DNA of 64,000 bases from assembly GCA_965203685.1 (NCBI GenBank), contig OZ241908.1:5518001-5582000 (forward strand). The letters are read 5' to 3'. The DNA comes from VXYL01 sp965203685. Its GTDB lineage: Bacteria; Pseudomonadota; Gammaproteobacteria; Pseudomonadales; Azotimanducaceae. A model generated the notes under the pieces. It was not told where the DNA came from and did not search any database. It saw only the letters and a program-made list of their open reading frames with translations. Below are positions 32,447 to 40,806 of the stretch, piece by piece. Each line of letters starts with the position of its first letter. The first letter of the stretch is position 1. The translations under genes were made by a program, and so were the position numbers.

Positions 32447-34315
32447 ATGCCCCGAGACCCCGCCAGCCTCGCCTTCGCGCCGGAGCGCTTGATCCAGGAC
32501 TTCGTCAGCCGCGGCCTCGTGGTGCTGGCACCGGAAGACCTCGGCATCCCGACAACGATCCACGACACGATCTACGAGAAGGAAAAGGCGGCGATCGGCG
32601 ACAAGCGCCGGGTCACGGCCACGTCCATTCCCGAGATCCTCGAGGTCATCAACGCACCGGGCGTGGTGGCCGCCTGCGACCGGTTGGTCGGCAAGAACTG
32701 GGCCATCGTGCCGTACACGCACAACACGCCGTTCGCGAGCGGCGGCTACGACCAGCACTGGCACAAGGACGACAACGGGCCGTACAACATGCGCAGGCAC
32801 CGGCACCACCATGCGGTGCAGGTCGAGATGCTGTACTACCCGCAGGCGGTTGCCCACGACATGGGGCCCACCGCCGTCGTCCCCTATTCGCAGTACTGGA
32901 CGTTCAACCACGAGGAGAACCACGACAACTTCGCCGGCGCCGACCACCTCGACTTCGGCTACCAGTTGAACGGCATGCAACGCGCCCCCGCGAGCGGCCC
33001 GGACTGCAGTTACAGCCAAGCGGACGTGGTTGCGCGGCGCACGCCGCACGACGTTCGCATGCGCGAAGCGATCGAGAAGACAGGCTGGCCGTTGGTCGCG
33101 CCGTTCGAGGTCGCGCCGCTCAAGGCTGGCAGCGTGGTGCTGTACTCCCACAACCTGTTCCACCGGGCCAACCACCGGCGCGACGACTGGCAGACCTGGA
33201 AGTCCCGCCCGCGCTTCATGTGGCGCTTTTGGCTGTATCGGACGACCGACCCGGACACCACCGAACCGGATCCCGACGAACTCGATTGGGGCGCGTTGGG
33301 CGTCGATCCCGTGACTGGTCTCGACTACGCCACGGCACCGGACGACGCGACCGCCGTGTGGCGCCATCACTACCACTGGATGCACAACGGGCGGGGTTCT
33401 GCAGCCGTCGCCGGCGATGCCACGCCGCTCAAGGCGCAATTGAAGGCCTCCGGCGAACACAACGAGCCCCAACGCCTAGGCGCTGCCTACAAGCTTGCCG
33501 CTAGCGCGGATCGCGAGGCTGCTCTCACCGCCCTCGGCGAGGGTCTACGCGATGAACGCGAGACCGTGCGGCGGGCAGCGTTGTACGGACTCATCGCCAT
33601 CGGTCCGGACGCCACGCCATTGCTACTCGAGGCCGTGGAGTCACCAGTCAGGTGGGTGCGGCGCGCGGCGCTGTGCGCCATCGGCGATACGGCGCCCCTC
33701 ACGCCGGCGGTGATCGCGGCCGTCACCAAACGCTTGGCCAACGACGACTCCGTGTATGTCCGCTCGGTTGCCGCCGGCGCCTTGGGCTGTCTTGGTCGAC
33801 GGGCCATGGCAACCGACGTCGGCAAGGCGCTGATCCCGGCCTGTTTGGACGCACTCGTCGCGTGCCTAGGACGTGAGCAGAACCGGCTTGGCATGAACAT
33901 CGCGCAAGACCGCAGCATCAAGTTCGTGCGGCCAACCGACGAGTGCGACGTCTGCGAGGGCATTGGCATCGACTACGGAGTCGCGCGCTTTGAGCCGGTG
34001 CGCTCTGTGGTCCGCGAGAACGCACTGTGGTCGGCGGTGGTCCTGTGTTCTCACGGCGTTGGCGTGCTCGGGTCTTCGCTCGAAGCCGCCGTCGAGGCCT
34101 TCGTACAGGTCGTACGCAGCGACAGGAACGTCTTCAGCGTTGGGTTGGCGGTCGATGCCTTGGGTCGCCTCGCCAACGCGCATGACGCCGGACAGGCGCG
34201 CTCCTCGCCCGGACTCGATCTCGCGAGCACACTCCAAGAGTTGCTCGGCGAACTACCGATCCATAGCTGGGAGACCTTCGTTCGCGGCGGTGTTGAGCCC
34301 GCCGCCGTCAGCTAA
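32447..34315 (+). CDS. PhyH dioxygenase fused to HEAT repeats (PhyH 3)
   Basis: A 622-residue fusion. The N-terminal dioxygenase domain (1-330) has YDQHWHKDDN with His106 and Asp108, and LFHRANHRRDDW with His239 as the third iron ligand. From about 345 to 460 it has tandem HEAT-like repeats (AALTALGEGLRDERETVRRA, PLLLEAVESPVRWVRRAALC, VIAAVTKRLANDDSVYVRS). The final 160 residues are another helical array with a Cys pair (DECDVCEG). PhyH proteins are usually 260-400 residues, so the extension points to a protein partner. The gene lies 8 bp after ybjQ and about 80 bp before the KamA-like gene. Confidence 0.88.
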   Translation: MPRDPASLAFAPERLIQDFVSRGLVVLAPEDLGIPTTIHDTIYEKEKAAIGDKRRVTATSIPEILEVINAPGVVAACDRLVGKNWAIVPYTHNTPFASGGYDQHWHKDDNGPYNMRRHRHHHAVQVEMLYYPQAVAHDMGPTAVVPYSQYWTFNHEENHDNFAGADHLDFGYQLNGMQRAPASGPDCSYSQADVVARRTPHDVRMREAIEKTGWPLVAPFEVAPLKAGSVVLYSHNLFHRANHRRDDWQTWKSRPRFMWRFWLYRTTDPDTTEPDPDELDWGALGVDPVTGLDYATAPDDATAVWRHHYHWMHNGRGSAAVAGDATPLKAQLKASGEHNEPQRLGAAYKLAASADREAALTALGEGLRDERETVRRAALYGLIAIGPDATPLLLEAVESPVRWVRRAALCAIGDTAPLTPAVIAAVTKRLANDDSVYVRSVAAGALGCLGRRAMATDVGKALIPACLDALVACLGREQNRLGMNIAQDRSIKFVRPTDECDVCEGIGIDYGVARFEPVRSVVRENALWSAVVLCSHGVGVLGSSLEAAVEAFVQVVRSDRNVFSVGLAVDALGRLANAHDAGQARSSPGLDLASTLQELLGELPIHSWETFVRGGVEPAAVS

Positions 34316-34396
34316 CCGCAACCCGATTCCCAAGGCTGCGGCTCCCCGTAACACGCTGTCTGCTATGCTCGATGGAGACATCGACACGGGAGACCC

Positions 34397-35839
34397 ATGG
34401 AAATCATCGACGCCCACCTCCTCGATCAGGATGAGCCGGTGGGCGCCAAGCCTGGCGGGGTTCGCATCGCCCGCGGACCCAAGGGCAGCAATGTGCGGCA
34501 CCGTCCGACGCCGCAGGTCGCCGTTCCGCGCTACCGCGCGATCACGGAACGCCACTTCGACAGGATTCCGCAGTTGTCGTCGCTGCCAAGGGACGACCAG
34601 TTCGCGATGCGCGTCGTTAGCCGCGTTCTGCCGTTTCGGACCAACCGGTATGTGATCGACCAACTCATCGATTGGTCGCGAGTACCCGACGACCCCATCT
34701 ACCAACTGACGTTCCCGCAGGCCGGCATGCTCGGCGAGAACGAGTTTCGCCGTGTCGCCGACCTTGTGACGCGCAACGCGTCTCCGGACGAGGAGACTCC
34801 CGTCATCCAGGCGATTCGGGACGGTCTCAACCCGCACCCCGCCGGGCAGCGCGAACTCAATATCCCGCACGAAGGCGGGGATCCGCTCGCCGGCATCCAG
34901 CACAAGTACCGAGAGACCGTGCTGTTCTTCCCCAGTCGCGGCCAGACCTGCCATGCCTATTGCACGTTCTGCTTCCGCTGGGCGCAGTTCGTCGGCAACA
35001 GCATGAAGATCTACGCCAAGCAGACCGACGGGCTGCACCGCTATCTCGGCGCCCATCCCGAGGTGACGGACCTTTTGATCACCGGCGGCGACCCGATGAT
35101 CATGCGGACGAGTGTGCTGTCGCGCTACCTCCTGCCGCTGCTCGACTCACCGGAGGCCGAGCATCTAGAGAGCATCCGCATCGGCACCAAGGCGCTCACG
35201 TTCTGGCCGCACCGGTTCGTCGACGATGACGATGCCGACGACCTGCTCCGCCTGCTCGAAAAACTCGTCGCTTCGGGCAAGCACCTAGCCATCATGGCGC
35301 ACTTGAACCACTGGCGGGAGTTGTCCACGCCGGTCGTCCGCACGGCCATCCGACGCCTGCGGGATGCAGGCGCCGTGATTCGTGCGCAGGCACCGGTGCT
35401 CGCCCACATCAACGATGACGCCCGAGTGTGGCAACGGTTGTGGCAGGACGAGGTGCATCTCGGCGTCGTGCCGTACTACATGTTCGTCGAGCGCGATACC
35501 GGTGCCCGTCGCTACTTCGAGGTCCCGTTGGAGCGGACCCGGCAGATCTATGCGGACGCCATCTCCAAGGTATCCGGCCTCGCGCGGACCGTCCGTGGCC
35601 CGAGCATGAGCGCCGGGCCCGGCAAGGTCGAGGTCGTCGGCGTCCAGGAGATCGCTGGCGAAAAGATCTTCGTCCTGCGCTTCCTGCAAGGCCGCAACCC
35701 CGACTGGGTGGGCCGACCGTTCTTCGCGAAATTCGATCCCGAAGCAACCTGGCTCGACCAGTTGAGGCCCGCCTTCGGCGACGACCGGTTCTTCTTCGAG
35801 GACGAATACGACGCGATGCGGCGCTCAGCGCCCGCCTAA
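34397..35839 (+). CDS. KamA-family radical SAM aminomutase
   Basis: A 480-residue lysine 2,3-aminomutase-type enzyme. The 4Fe-4S site is CHAYCTFCF (CxxxCxxC), the SAM site includes TGGDPMIMRT, and PGKVEVVG carries the Lys expected to hold PLP. Helical N- and C-terminal regions complete the barrel. It may interconvert alpha- and beta-lysine or act on another amino acid. No EpmA/EpmB partner or polyamine gene is adjacent. A GGGAG ribosome site precedes the ATG and a TATGCT box lies about 40 bp upstream. Confidence 0.9.
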   Translation: MEIIDAHLLDQDEPVGAKPGGVRIARGPKGSNVRHRPTPQVAVPRYRAITERHFDRIPQLSSLPRDDQFAMRVVSRVLPFRTNRYVIDQLIDWSRVPDDPIYQLTFPQAGMLGENEFRRVADLVTRNASPDEETPVIQAIRDGLNPHPAGQRELNIPHEGGDPLAGIQHKYRETVLFFPSRGQTCHAYCTFCFRWAQFVGNSMKIYAKQTDGLHRYLGAHPEVTDLLITGGDPMIMRTSVLSRYLLPLLDSPEAEHLESIRIGTKALTFWPHRFVDDDDADDLLRLLEKLVASGKHLAIMAHLNHWRELSTPVVRTAIRRLRDAGAVIRAQAPVLAHINDDARVWQRLWQDEVHLGVVPYYMFVERDTGARRYFEVPLERTRQIYADAISKVSGLARTVRGPSMSAGPGKVEVVGVQEIAGEKIFVLRFLQGRNPDWVGRPFFAKFDPEATWLDQLRPAFGDDRFFFEDEYDAMRRSAPA

Positions 35840-36655
35840 AGGGCGGGCACACGCGCTCTTATGCCTTCTCGGGGGCCGCCAAGCGAACGATCGGTGCATG
35901 ATGCGTGGGTGGCGACCCCCATTCGGGGGTCCGGCGTGGACCAGCAATGGATGCAGGAAGTAGACGTCGCCCGGCCTACCCGTCATCTCGTGCACTCTTA
36001 GCGGAACACCGTCAACCGTGGTCGTCCGGTCCATGAAGGTTGCCACTCGGTCCGCCTTCGGCACCAAGCCGCCATCCAGATCGCGGAACCACTCCTCCGT
36101 GCTGAAGAAACTCTGCATCCGTTTCGCTGAGTAGTTGTCGCTGAAGCGCCCACGCGTGCGGTGGAAGTGCGCTGCGACGGCGTGGTGCGAGCCGCTCACA
36201 AAGAGCGTTCCCCCGTCCCGGTGCGCCATGTCCGTCAGCAAGGTGCATGCCTGTATGCCGGTGTAGTCGGGCAGGTGGCGGTTCTCGCCCTGGTCCCAAT
36301 GCCATTCCCCAGCCACCGACCACGCGTGGTCCTGGTCGATGCGAGGCAGTGACGCAAACACCTTGCCGCCGCTCTTGCTGTCGTGATCGCTCCGCCATCG
36401 ACCTATCCCGAGGAGGTCGTCGAAGACCTCCCGCATCGCCTCGGAGAGCATCGTATCCCGGCCCTTCAACGCGGTTGCCCCGTGGTTCATGTACTGGCCG
36501 CGCCATGTGCTCGAGTCTTCGGTCACGTCGTGACGCGCCATCAGATCCGCCCAGATGGCCTGCGCGGCATCGCGCGCGGAGGCTTCCGGCACGCAACCCC
36601 GGAGCACCAAGAAGCCTTGCTCGTTGAACTGTCGAATATCGGTTTGACTCAGCAT
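35825..36655 (-). CDS. phytanoyl-CoA dioxygenase family protein 4
   Basis: A 276-residue PhyH-fold dioxygenase, the shortest of the five. EWHWDQGEN gives His119 and Asp121, LLVHAGPPN gives His240, and HPRIMHRSF gives the 2-oxoglutarate Arg251. GGGGAG six bases before ATG 36655 fixes the start, although the frame stays open upstream. It converges with the KamA-like gene, overlapping it by 15 bp, and follows the APH-like gene by 11 bp on the same strand, so it may act with that protein. Confidence 0.88.
   Translation of the reverse strand: MLSQTDIRQFNEQGFLVLRGCVPEASARDAAQAIWADLMARHDVTEDSSTWRGQYMNHGATALKGRDTMLSEAMREVFDDLLGIGRWRSDHDSKSGGKVFASLPRIDQDHAWSVAGEWHWDQGENRHLPDYTGIQACTLLTDMAHRDGGTLFVSGSHHAVAAHFHRTRGRFSDNYSAKRMQSFFSTEEWFRDLDGGLVPKADRVATFMDRTTTVDGVPLRVHEMTGRPGDVYFLHPLLVHAGPPNGGRHPRIMHRSFAWRPPRRHKSACARPLGGR
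35830..35848. terminator. hairpin between convergent genes
   Basis: GCCCGCC, loop TAAAG, GGCGGGC: a 7-bp GC stem spanning the KamA-like stop codon and the end of phyH4. There is no T-run after it on either strand, so it could be a bidirectional attenuator or a transcript-end stabiliser rather than a classical intrinsic terminator. Confidence 0.45.
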
Positions 36656-36666
36656 GCTTGGCTCCC

Positions 36667-37860
36667 CTAGCCGCCGGACTCTGCGGGTCGTGCACTCGGA
36701 CGGTTCGCGGCGTCGGCAATCAGGCCCTGCCACTCGTCGGACTCGATCAGTTCGAGTTCCCGGAAGGCGGCGAGGTACTCGGCCCACGTGAACGGCGTCT
36801 TGCCTTGGCCGACAAGACTCCAGATGCGCAGCCAATCGATGCCGTGGCGCAGCGGCACGGCCATCGCCAATGCCTCCAGTTCGGCCCGGGACAACGGCCG
36901 GACACTGCAATAGCCCCGGACGATACCGCGCACGAGTGTCGGGTCGTACCGGTGCGTCGACTCATCGACGGCGACCGACCCCCACTGGGAGACAATGTGC
37001 GCAACATCGAGCGCCAAGTAATCGCGGTGCGCTGAGTCCATGTCCCTCAACGCGCTGATCCGATTCCCGTCGACCAGGACATGCCAAGCCCCAGGACTGC
37101 CGTGAACCACACCAGTGGGGAGCATGGCCTCCGCGCAGAACGCGGCGAACTTCCGCGCAGCGGCCTCGACCCTCGCAACGGCCTCTCGGCCCGGATCACC
37201 CGCCGCCGAGAAGTCGAGCCCCTGCGTCCAGGACTCCAAGTTCTCAAGCCACGTCGTCTCACGATAGTCGAGGCCTTCGAGACCCATCGCGCTGACGTGA
37301 ATCGTCGCCGCGATCCGCGAGATGTCCTCCGCGAGCGCCGCATACGTATCCGACGGGCGTGTTGGCATGTAGTTTGGCCCTGGACTGCCATGAGGGCGCT
37401 GCACCACCGCGGCAGGGCGACCATCGATTTCGAGGCCGGCACCTTCCGCCGGCACGATCACGGCCGGGACGGGGAGGCCGCATGAGTTGAGCCGCCGTTC
37501 CAGCATGAGTTGCGCATCGGCCTGTGCCGCTGACGCGTGCCACCACACGCGCAGCAAGGCCGGCGCACCGTCAATGTCGATCTCGTAGAGGTAGTTCTGC
37601 GATGGCGGATCGATGGGCTTGCACACCGTCACCTTGGCCGTCGAACCGGCTTTCTGCAACGCCGCCATCACGCTCCGTGGCGTGACGTCGAGCGCCGGAC
37701 TGGGGTGGTTTACGCCGTTGTCGGCGTCGGGTTGGTTTGTGTTGGACATCGTGGATTCCTCCGCATCACGGCGGAAGGACCGCAGGGCCGTCGTGTAGGA
37801 CTCGCCGGTGATCCCGGCACGGGCTCGAACGAGCCGCTTGAATCGCTTGCGAACTGTCAT
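36667..37860 (-). CDS. APH-like kinase-fold protein lacking catalytic residues
   Basis: A 397-residue protein. The first 35 residues are basic (TVRKRFKRLVRARAGITGES), a leader also seen at the N-terminus of unrelated bacterial proteins. From about 55 an aminoglycoside-phosphotransferase/choline-kinase fold follows. The catalytic loop should read HGD-x4-N but reads VVHGSPGAWHVLVDG: Ser replaces the base Asp and His replaces the Asn; the later metal Asp may be in RDMDSAHRDY. It is probably a pseudokinase that binds rather than phosphorylates. It precedes phyH4 by 11 bp. Confidence 0.7.
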   Translation of the reverse strand: MTVRKRFKRLVRARAGITGESYTTALRSFRRDAEESTMSNTNQPDADNGVNHPSPALDVTPRSVMAALQKAGSTAKVTVCKPIDPPSQNYLYEIDIDGAPALLRVWWHASAAQADAQLMLERRLNSCGLPVPAVIVPAEGAGLEIDGRPAAVVQRPHGSPGPNYMPTRPSDTYAALAEDISRIAATIHVSAMGLEGLDYRETTWLENLESWTQGLDFSAAGDPGREAVARVEAAARKFAAFCAEAMLPTGVVHGSPGAWHVLVDGNRISALRDMDSAHRDYLALDVAHIVSQWGSVAVDESTHRYDPTLVRGIVRGYCSVRPLSRAELEALAMAVPLRHGIDWLRIWSLVGQGKTPFTWAEYLAAFRELELIESDEWQGLIADAANRPSARPAESGG

Positions 37861-38078
37861 AGGTCTTCCGCCGCCCGGATGGCGATCCCCCAGCGATCAG
37901 CACCCAGGGTGGTTGACCGTTGACTGTTCGCTTCGAGGAATCGATCCCCCTTGCCTCGTGATTGCCTTGCTGGGGAAGGTCAATCGAGGATGGGCGTGAA
38001 GCACGCCTGCCGATGAGTCTCCACAGGTAACAGGCTCGTGTCAACGTCGCCGAACACGGCACGGCGACCGGTCTTGTC

Positions 38079-38104
38079 GGTACGCGGACGTCCACGTCCG
38101 CATT
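38079..38104 (+). repeat. dispersed palindrome, copy 8 (forward)
   Basis: GGTAC, GCGGACGTCCACGTCCGC (perfect 8-bp arms), ATT. It lies about 80 bp upstream of the AAA+ gene. A GC-rich stretch resembling a decayed reverse half (CATTGCGGGCGAGG) follows. The rest of the 320-bp gap between the APH-like and AAA+ genes holds nothing recognisable. Confidence 0.8.
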
Positions 38105-38183
38105 TCCCAGGCTCATTGCGGGCGAGGAAAGGCTGGGAATCCGTTGACACGCTTGGCCCGCACCTTTTTGAGAGAATGCGGCC

Positions 38184-39752
38184 ATGCGCTTCTTCAACAC
38201 CGAAGGCCCTGTCCGCGCCCACCTGCATTACCACATCAACCCTCTCGAGCGCGTGGACCTCGACGAAATGCTCCGCCTGGTCCGCGAGCAGCGGTATTTC
38301 GTTCTCCATGCGCCGCGCCAAACCGGCAAGACATCGACGCTCCTAGCGCTCCGCGAGGCGCTGAACGCGGAAGGCTTGTACCGATGCGTTTACGTGAACG
38401 TGGAGGTTGGTCAAGCGGCCCGAGAAGACACGGCGCGGTCGATGCGCGCCATTCTCGGCGAATTCGCCCGCCGGGCACGCACCACGCTAGGCGACGAAAC
38501 GCTGGACGACCTCTGGCCCAGCATCCTAGAACGCGTGGGACCGGACGCCGCACTCGGCGAAGTGCTATCCCGATGGTGCGCGGCCAGTCCGAAGCCACTG
38601 GTGCTGCTGATCGACGAAGTAGACTCCCTGGTCGGCGACACGTTGCTCTCCGTGCTGCGCCAACTCCGTGCGGGTTACGATCTGCGGCCCGAGCACTTTC
38701 CTCACAGCGTCGTGCTTTGCGGGTTGCGCGATGTACGGGACTACCGGATTCATTCCAAGGCCGCTGGCGGGCTGGTGCTTGGCGGTAGCGCCTTCAACAT
38801 CAAGTCCAAGTCCCTGCGCCTCGGCGATTTCACCGAGTCGGAGCTACGCACCCTTTTGGCGCAGCACACCGCCGAGACCGGACAGGTCTTCGAAGACCGT
38901 GCGGCCAGTCTCATCTGGTCGCGTACGGCGGGCCAGCCGTGGCTGGTGAACGCGCTGTGCCGGGAGGCATGCTTCGAGAGTGCCCGTGGCCGCGACCGAT
39001 CTCGACCCGTTGTCGTGCTGGACGTGTTGGACGCTCAGGAGTCGCTGATCCTGCGCCGCGACACCCACATCGACGATCTCGCCAACAAGCTCGCCGAGGA
39101 GCGCGTCCGCCGGGTGGTGGAGCCGATCCTCGCTGGCGCCACGACACAGACCTGGGCCGCGGAGGACATGGCCTACGCCTGTGATTTGGGGCTCGTGGCG
39201 CAGGATGCCGCGGGCACGCCGCGTATAGCCAACCCGATCTACGCCGAAGTCGTGCCGCGCCACCTGAACTACGCGGTGCAGGCCGGCCTGCTCCACGAGA
39301 CCGCGTGGTACGTGGACGGCGACGGGAACTTGGACATCGATGGCTTGATGGCGGCGTTCCAGCGTTTCTTCCGGGAACATTCGGAGCATTGGGTGCAACG
39401 CTTCGATCAATACCACGAGGCAGGACCGCAACTGCTGCTACAGGCTTTCCTGCAGCGAGTCATCAATGGTGGCGGTCGCATCGAGCGCGAATACGCGCTT
39501 GGACGAGGCCGGGTAGACCTGTTGATCGTGTGGCCGGTAGGGGGTGGGGAACAACGCTTCGTGGTGGAGTGCAAGATTCGGCGTGGCAACCTAGAGGTTA
39601 CGATCACCGAGGGCATCGCACAGACGCGGCGCTACATGGACCAATCCGGCGCCGAGACGGGGCATCTGGTCGTGTTTGATCAGTCGGCACGGACATGGGA
39701 AGAGAAGGTTTTCCGACGCGACTTTTCGTCAGTCACGGTTTGGGGTATGTGA
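38184..39752 (+). CDS. AAA+ ATPase with C-terminal PD-(D/E)XK domain
   Basis: A 522-residue protein. N-terminal RYFVLHAPRQTGKTSTLLAL holds the Walker A (PRQTGKT); PLVLLIDEVDSLVG is Walker B; HSVVLCGLRDVRDYR is a sensor-1-like strand. A winged-helix-like middle follows. The C-terminus has ALGRGRVDLLIVW and QRFVVECKIRRGNL, matching Asp and Glu-x-Lys of a PD-(D/E)XK fold. This layout is common in archaeal/bacterial AAA-ATPase-like proteins of mobile or defence context. It stands alone between two minus-strand operons. Confidence 0.85.
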   Translation: MRFFNTEGPVRAHLHYHINPLERVDLDEMLRLVREQRYFVLHAPRQTGKTSTLLALREALNAEGLYRCVYVNVEVGQAAREDTARSMRAILGEFARRARTTLGDETLDDLWPSILERVGPDAALGEVLSRWCAASPKPLVLLIDEVDSLVGDTLLSVLRQLRAGYDLRPEHFPHSVVLCGLRDVRDYRIHSKAAGGLVLGGSAFNIKSKSLRLGDFTESELRTLLAQHTAETGQVFEDRAASLIWSRTAGQPWLVNALCREACFESARGRDRSRPVVVLDVLDAQESLILRRDTHIDDLANKLAEERVRRVVEPILAGATTQTWAAEDMAYACDLGLVAQDAAGTPRIANPIYAEVVPRHLNYAVQAGLLHETAWYVDGDGNLDIDGLMAAFQRFFREHSEHWVQRFDQYHEAGPQLLLQAFLQRVINGGGRIEREYALGRGRVDLLIVWPVGGGEQRFVVECKIRRGNLEVTITEGIAQTRRYMDQSGAETGHLVVFDQSARTWEEKVFRRDFSSVTVWGM

Positions 39753-39797
39753 ACTGCAACCGCTGCACGCGGTGAAGGCGACTGCCACCATCTACTT

Positions 39798-40736
39798 TCA
39801 TGAAACGCCCCCCTGCTTTCGCGTCTTGCCCGCATTGCGCTCCGCAAGCCAGATACCGCCGAGCACGAGTGCGAGCGCGACCCCGTGATAGACGTGGAAC
39901 CGCTCGCCGAGGTAAACCACCGCGATTACCGCCGCAAACACCGGTACGAGATTGAGGAAGATCCCCGCGCGGCCCGGCCCGATGATCTCGACGCCCCGGA
40001 TGAACAGGATCTGCGCGAGAAACGACGGGAACAAGGCGACCAGCGCAACCACGACCCAGCCGTGCAAGGTCGGCGCTTGAAACTTGCCGAGCCAGGCTTC
40101 CGCCGCCACCATCGGCAACGACGCCAGGAACGCCGATGCCGCGAGCACGGTGAACAACCCAAGCGCGCTCGACGCTGGACGCCGCTGCAGTCCCACCGTG
40201 TAGCCGGCGTAGAACACGGCCGCGAGCAACACCAGTAGGTCTCCGTCGTTGAAGCGCAGTCGTAGCAGGCGCTCCACGTCTCCGGCGGAGGCCACCACGA
40301 CGACGCCAGCCAACGTTACGGCGGCACCAACCCACTGCCGGGCGCGGGCCGGTGTCCGGAACGCGAGCCACGCCCCGACCAGCACAAACACCGGCAGCAC
40401 GCCCTGGATGATGCCCATGTTGAGGGCCGTCGTGTAATGGGCGGCGATGTAGAACAGGCCGTTGAACGCGGCAAACCCGAGGGCGCCCATGGCGAACAGG
40501 AACCCAAGGTGGGGCTTCAGGTAGGGCCAGTCCCGGACCAGGGACCGCCGGTTGAAGGCGACTAGTAGCGCGACGACCAGCAGCCAGCGCAACGCCACCA
40601 CCATCATGGGCGAAACCTCGCCCACCACCAGCTTGGCGAACGTCGTGTTCGCGCCGAAACAGACCGATGTGAAGGCGAGACAGGCGTACGCGTGCGCGGC
40701 GGTACGCCCGTCGGCCGCCCCAGGGCGAACCGTCAT
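39798..40736 (-). CDS. DMT-superfamily (EamA) transporter
   Basis: A 312-residue permease with ten predicted helices in two EamA halves (from AYACLAFTSVCFGANTTFAK; second half from LLVLLAAVFYAGYTVGLQRR). FNGLFYIAAHYTTALNMGII and PFSFL-type elements such as FPSFLAQILFIRGVEIIGPG are typical. It probably exports a metabolite or amino acid. The ATG 40736 begins just before the first helix; 40775 is an alternative. It is the last gene of the 46-39.8 kb operon, 70 bp after the Nramp-like gene. Confidence 0.9.
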   Translation of the reverse strand: MTVRPGAADGRTAAHAYACLAFTSVCFGANTTFAKLVVGEVSPMMVVALRWLLVVALLVAFNRRSLVRDWPYLKPHLGFLFAMGALGFAAFNGLFYIAAHYTTALNMGIIQGVLPVFVLVGAWLAFRTPARARQWVGAAVTLAGVVVVASAGDVERLLRLRFNDGDLLVLLAAVFYAGYTVGLQRRPASSALGLFTVLAASAFLASLPMVAAEAWLGKFQAPTLHGWVVVALVALFPSFLAQILFIRGVEIIGPGRAGIFLNLVPVFAAVIAVVYLGERFHVYHGVALALVLGGIWLAERNAGKTRKQGGVS

Positions 40737-40806
40737 GCCCCAACGGCGCGACCTGTTCGGCCGCTGTCCGCCCATGGACGCGATGTGGTGGAAACGCCGC
40801 GGGCCG

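Noticed and set aside
36383..37860. A biosynthetic gene cluster for a natural product
   Set aside because: Dioxygenases, a BtrH-like protein and an APH-like protein occur, but there is no core synthase (PKS, NRPS, terpene or RiPP gene) in the window.
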